This document shows positions 16,101 through 18,905 of a stretch of 18,905 bases of DNA, piece by piece (position 1 is the first letter of the stretch; the number at the start of each line of letters is the position of its first letter). The stretch is from the NCBI GenBank assembly GCA_024277835.1, contig JAJRUK010000306.1:1-18905 (forward strand), in the 5' to 3' direction. The position numbers and the translations under genes were made by a program. Origin of the DNA: Planctomycetota bacterium (lineage in GTDB: Bacteria > Planctomycetota > Phycisphaerae > UBA1845). The notes under the pieces were generated by a model. The model searched no databases, was not told where the DNA came from, and saw nothing but the letters and a program-made list of their open reading frames with translations.

Positions 16101-16153
16101 CCCGAAGGGTCCGATGTGCGAACAAACCAAGACATGAAACGCCGCAACCGTAG

Positions 16154-16172
16154 GTCGGGTCATCGACCCGAC
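16154..16172. repeat. REP-like palindrome
   Basis: A perfect 8-bp inverted repeat, GTCGGGTC (16154-16161) and GACCCGAC (16165-16172), with an ATC loop. It is the third different short palindrome in this window located just beyond the 3' end of a gene (here the protease). No T-tract follows. Confidence 0.6.
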
Positions 16173-16191
16173 ATCCACGAATGCCACGAAA

Positions 16192-16221
16192 CGGCACTAT
16201 TAGAGAAACCAGATAGTGCCG
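16192..16221 (-). terminator. Hairpin terminator between convergent genes
   Basis: A perfect 9-bp stem CGGCACTAT (16192-16200) and ATAGTGCCG (16213-16221) with a 12-base loop, 6 bases beyond the stop of the minus-strand gene. On that strand it is followed by TTTCGTGG, a short T-tract. It likely ends the minus-strand transcript and may also block readthrough from the protease gene. Confidence 0.6.
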
Positions 16222-16227
16222 ACAAAG

Positions 16228-17166
16228 CTATGCGACACATCGCCTCTGGCATTCGCGACGGCGCAGCATGATCGTGCCGGCGCTCATGACCAGCAATGCA
16301 AGCACGAGCAACGCCCAATGCGACGCGGCTGGTGTGACCGGAACCCCGACAATAATCGTAAGCGGACGAACCTCACCGACACCCGCCGCTTCGGTCGCCC
16401 AGAAGGTTGGTGCGCCTGTTTCCCCTTCAATGATGACATTGGCGAAGACTTCGGTCGCAGCCAGCGTGTACGTCCCATCCACGAGCGGAGCGTACACCGT
16501 ACCAGTTACAAGAACCGTCGAACCGCAGCCGGCGGGCTTGGCGACACCTGCTAGAACGGGACCAAGTGGAAACGGGGCGTTGTCGATCGTATTGTTGATC
16601 GTGTTCTGCGCGCCCCCGACTTGCAAGAGGATACCGCTGGACAGCGTTCCACCAAACCCGCACGACGGTGGGCATGGACTATCCGGATTCGTGATCCCCC
16701 AGGGTTTTTTGAAATTGATCATCGGGTTATCGCAACCGGGCGTCGGTTCACCGGTTGGGAGGTCCGTGTGTTCAAGGTCGCCGCCGTCGTACACCAGGTT
16801 CAGTCCGACCAGTGCAAGTCCCTCATTCGCGTCATCGCTTAATAACCCAATGATCTCATAATCAATCGCAGCCCCCGGTAACGCAGCCACGACCTCGCTT
16901 CCGTTTGAAACGACCCACAGATTCAGATCCGTCGCAACGGCTTTCTCGCTAACCGTTGCATCGGCGATCTTGCGCAAGACAAGCGCGCCGGCGGAGTCTT
17001 TCAAGATCGCGCGAACGCCATCCCGACCTTTGCCGTCAACAACGCGAGGGGACTTATCTGGATTATGCGCAAACACTTCCCCGGCCCATGCGTCCGGACC
17101 AATAGCGCACAAAGACAAACCCAAGATCATCACAAAAAGAGGCGAGACCGACCTGAAATGATTCAT
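16228..17166 (-). CDS. Secreted protein with IPTL/PEP-CTERM-like C-terminal sorting tail
   Basis: 312-residue exported protein of unknown function. It has an N-terminal signal peptide (MNHFRSVSPLFVMILGLSLC to DAWAG) and a C-terminal tail made of PAASHW, a hydrophobic stretch LLVLALLVMSAGTIML and a final RRRECQRRC basic cluster. This is the architecture of IPTL-CTERM and PEP-CTERM sorting signals, which anchor proteins temporarily for processing by an exosortase or similar enzyme. The body has no recognised domain but is rich in Gly, Val, Thr and Asn with a Cys/Pro cluster (PCPPSCGFGG), suggesting a beta-rich surface protein. ATG 17166 is preferred to 17217 because GGAG lies about 9 bases upstream and the signal peptide then starts properly. 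It is transcribed divergently from the threonine synthase gene. Confidence 0.8.
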   Translation of the reverse strand: MNHFRSVSPLFVMILGLSLCAIGPDAWAGEVFAHNPDKSPRVVDGKGRDGVRAILKDSAGALVLRKIADATVSEKAVATDLNLWVVSNGSEVVAALPGAAIDYEIIGLLSDDANEGLALVGLNLVYDGGDLEHTDLPTGEPTPGCDNPMINFKKPWGITNPDSPCPPSCGFGGTLSSGILLQVGGAQNTINNTIDNAPFPLGPVLAGVAKPAGCGSTVLVTGTVYAPLVDGTYTLAATEVFANVIIEGETGAPTFWATEAAGVGEVRPLTIIVGVPVTPAASHWALLVLALLVMSAGTIMLRRRECQRRCVA

Positions 17167-17496
17167 TGCTACAATCTCCGTCAATAGACCAAGAGATCCC
17201 CACCGACCCGTTCCCAACCCGTAACTGAAGTGAAACGGCAGTTACGAAACTACGACCGCAACTGTACCGCAACGAACCTTGCTACTCAAGTCGCATGCAG
17301 CGACCACCTCCGGCCCCCTACCGGGGATAGAAAAAACGCATTCAACTCCCCCCAATCAACGATTCGCACAAAACCGACACCACGACAACACGAGGCCACA
17401 CCCGGTTTGGTCGTTTGGACTTTTCGACGTTTGGACGTTTCTTCGCTACCATCCACCAACGACGACTCCGAAAATCGAAACGAAAGAAGCGAACCA

Positions 17497-18735
17497 ATGA
17501 CTTGCCGCGAAAACTGCTACGTTACTCACCTCGAATCCGCCATCGACGGGACTAAGCTGCCACACGACAGAATCCAAACTCTTCACGAAGGGCGGCCGCT
17601 CTGGGTTCGTTACGATCTCGATGCGATCAAGGCAAACCTCACTCCCGCAACGATCTTCCAGCGCGAACCGACGCTATGGCGTTACCGCGAACTGCTGCCA
17701 CTTCCGCCGGGTGCGATGCCCGTCTCGCTCGGCGAAGGCATGACGCCCGTTCTCCCCGCGGTAAGACTTGGCGAAACGATCGGTGCGCCGCACCTGTGGA
17801 TCAAAGACGAATCGCAGCTCCCTACCGGATCGTTTAAGAGTCGCGGACTATGCATGGCCATCACGATGGCGAAGCACTTTGGGGTCAAACGCGTCGCCAT
17901 CCCTACTGCGGGCAACGCCGGCGGAGCCATGGCAGCCTACGCCGCGCGAGCTGGCATGGAAGCGTTCGTCTTCATGCCCAAGGACACGCCCGTGATTAAC
18001 CAGGCTGAGTGCGCCCTCGCCGGCGCGAAGACGTTTCTCGTGAACGGTCTCATCAACGATTGCGGGGCGATCGTGCGAAACGGCGTGGACACGATGAATT
18101 GGTTTGACCTGTCCACGCTCAAAGAACCCTACCGCATCGAAGGCAAGAAAACGATGGGCCTGGAACTCGCCGAACAGTTTGGCTACGACCTGCCCGATGT
18201 GATCGTCTACCCCACCGGCGGCGGCACGGGCTTGATTGGAATGTGGAAAGCGTTTAACGAACTTCGCAAACTTGGCTGGTTGCAAACCGCCACCATGCCA
18301 AAAATGGTCGCCGTGCAAAGCGATGGGTGCGCTCCGATCCCGCGAGCGTTTGACGCGGGCGAGCGATTCGCAACGCCGTGGGAAAACGCCGCAACCTGCG
18401 CCAGTGGACTCCGCGTACCCGGCGCGGTCGGCGACTTTATGATCCTCGACGCCATCCGTGAAAGCGGTGGCTGGGCGGTTGCGGTGGAAGAAGACAAAAT
18501 CGTCAGCGCCATGCAACACGCCGTGAAAACCGAAGGCATCTCCATCTGCCCGGAAGCAGCGGCCTGCACCCTCGCCATCGAAAAATTGCGCTCCGATAAC
18601 CGGATGAAAAGAAGCGACCGCGTCGTCCTCTTCAACACCGGCGCAGCCAGCAAATACCTCGAAACGATTCCGCGCGACCTTCCGATCATCGATGACCCGT
18701 CCGCGATTGACTACGCGAAACTGTTCGCCCGATAA
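17497..18735 (+). CDS. Threonine synthase-like PLP enzyme
   Basis: Predicted cytoplasmic enzyme that converts O-phosphohomoserine to threonine with pyridoxal phosphate, last step of threonine biosynthesis. The 412 residues show the PLP lysine in GSFKSRG (Lys114), the TAGNAGGA loop (137-144), and the phosphate-binding TGGGTG (240-245). Residues 11-41 align with the zinc-ribbon start of this family (ending EGRPLWVRYDL), but the expected CxxC pairs are replaced (ESAIDG and LHEG), so the zinc site is lost. A threonine dehydratase or other fold-type II enzyme is less likely. The ATG at 17497 is chosen over the 89-codon upstream extension, which is Arg/Thr/Pro-rich with no homology. A purine-rich AAAGAAG precedes it. 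The upstream gap 17167-17496 holds GTTTGG repeats near 17404-17442 but no clear promoter. Confidence 0.92.
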   Translation: MTCRENCYVTHLESAIDGTKLPHDRIQTLHEGRPLWVRYDLDAIKANLTPATIFQREPTLWRYRELLPLPPGAMPVSLGEGMTPVLPAVRLGETIGAPHLWIKDESQLPTGSFKSRGLCMAITMAKHFGVKRVAIPTAGNAGGAMAAYAARAGMEAFVFMPKDTPVINQAECALAGAKTFLVNGLINDCGAIVRNGVDTMNWFDLSTLKEPYRIEGKKTMGLELAEQFGYDLPDVIVYPTGGGTGLIGMWKAFNELRKLGWLQTATMPKMVAVQSDGCAPIPRAFDAGERFATPWENAATCASGLRVPGAVGDFMILDAIRESGGWAVAVEEDKIVSAMQHAVKTEGISICPEAAACTLAIEKLRSDNRMKRSDRVVLFNTGAASKYLETIPRDLPIIDDPSAIDYAKLFAR

Positions 18736-18755
18736 GAGTGAGGAAAGCAGGGGCA

Positions 18756-18775
18756 GGACCGACTATTAGCGGTCC
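18756..18775 (+). terminator. Possible hairpin after threonine synthase
   Basis: GGACCG (18756-18761) pairs with CGGTCC (18770-18775) over an 8-base loop, 20 bases after the threonine synthase stop. There is no T-tract, so termination is only a possibility. Confidence 0.3.
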
Positions 18776-18882
18776 CAACGCTCGGCGATTTGAACGACAC
18801 TTACTCCGCCCGCGATCCGATGAATTTGTACTGTTTGGGTAAGAAATTTTGGATCCATCAACTCGTACAAAAGGGAGTTGTC

Positions 18883-18905
18883 ATGACTTCACGCAAAATG
18901 GTTCG
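18883..18905 (+). CDS. Start of a gene cut by the window end
   Basis: ATG at 18883 preceded by AGGGAG (18872-18877) at 5 bases, reading MTSRKMV before the window ends. The good ribosome binding site and the open frame suggest a real gene, but nothing can be said of its product. The gap 18736-18882 otherwise holds only the hairpin at 18756-18775. Confidence 0.5.

Noticed and set aside
17404..17442. GTTTGG/GGACGTTT short repeats upstream of threonine synthase as operators
   Set aside because: Copies are few, unevenly spaced and imperfect; no promoter could be placed relative to them.
1..18905. tRNA, rRNA, CRISPR arrays, transposase genes or phage genes
   Set aside because: None recognised by reading either strand; the repeats found are isolated palindromes, not arrays.

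Overview
The window looks like chromosomal DNA from a moderately GC-rich Gram-negative bacterium, most likely a planctomycete (Planctomycetota, possibly Phycisphaerae-like). The evidence is an outer-membrane efflux system and lipoproteins, a secreted protein with an IPTL/PEP-CTERM-like tail, palindromic intergenic repeats of the REP type, and many small membrane proteins without obvious relatives. The taxonomy is inference; there is no rRNA or other marker here.

Region 1 (1-4287, minus strand) reads from right to left: a TIM-barrel sugar-phosphate isomerase/epimerase-like protein, a polytopic membrane protein, D-aminoacyl-tRNA deacylase (dtd) and an OppF/DppF-type ABC ATPase. The first three junctions have gaps of 4, 20 and 2 nt, so these four genes look like one operon. 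A REP-like palindrome separates the operon from a truncated cyclophilin-type prolyl isomerase. Region 2 (4288-5720, plus strand) has two small genes for membrane-anchored, very basic proteins that resemble each other at both ends. The second has a clear promoter and a strong terminator. Region 3 (5757-12065, minus strand) is a complete tripartite RND efflux operon: membrane fusion protein, inner-membrane RND permease and TolC-like outer-membrane factor, nearly touching or overlapping. Region 4 (12450-16100, plus strand) holds a fatty acid desaturase and an MJ1255-like glycosyltransferase, probably for membrane lipid modification, followed by a large inverted repeat and a lipoprotein with two aspartic-protease DTG motifs and a C-terminal PDZ-like region. 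Region 5 (16192-18905) has a convergent secreted protein with a C-terminal sorting tail (minus strand), a threonine synthase whose zinc-ribbon cysteines are lost, and the first codons of another gene.

The most striking signal is that two unrelated, conserved genes (the ABC ATPase and the efflux membrane fusion protein) are each interrupted by one in-frame amber codon (TAG). In both, family-like sequence continues in the same frame after it, to the expected end of the protein. TAG is also the ordinary final stop of five genes here, including the fusion protein itself, so this is not a simple genome-wide reassignment. Readthrough, partial amber suppression, recent nonsense mutation and sequence error all remain possible. 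The second signal is the pair of small basic membrane proteins, which may be an undescribed family.
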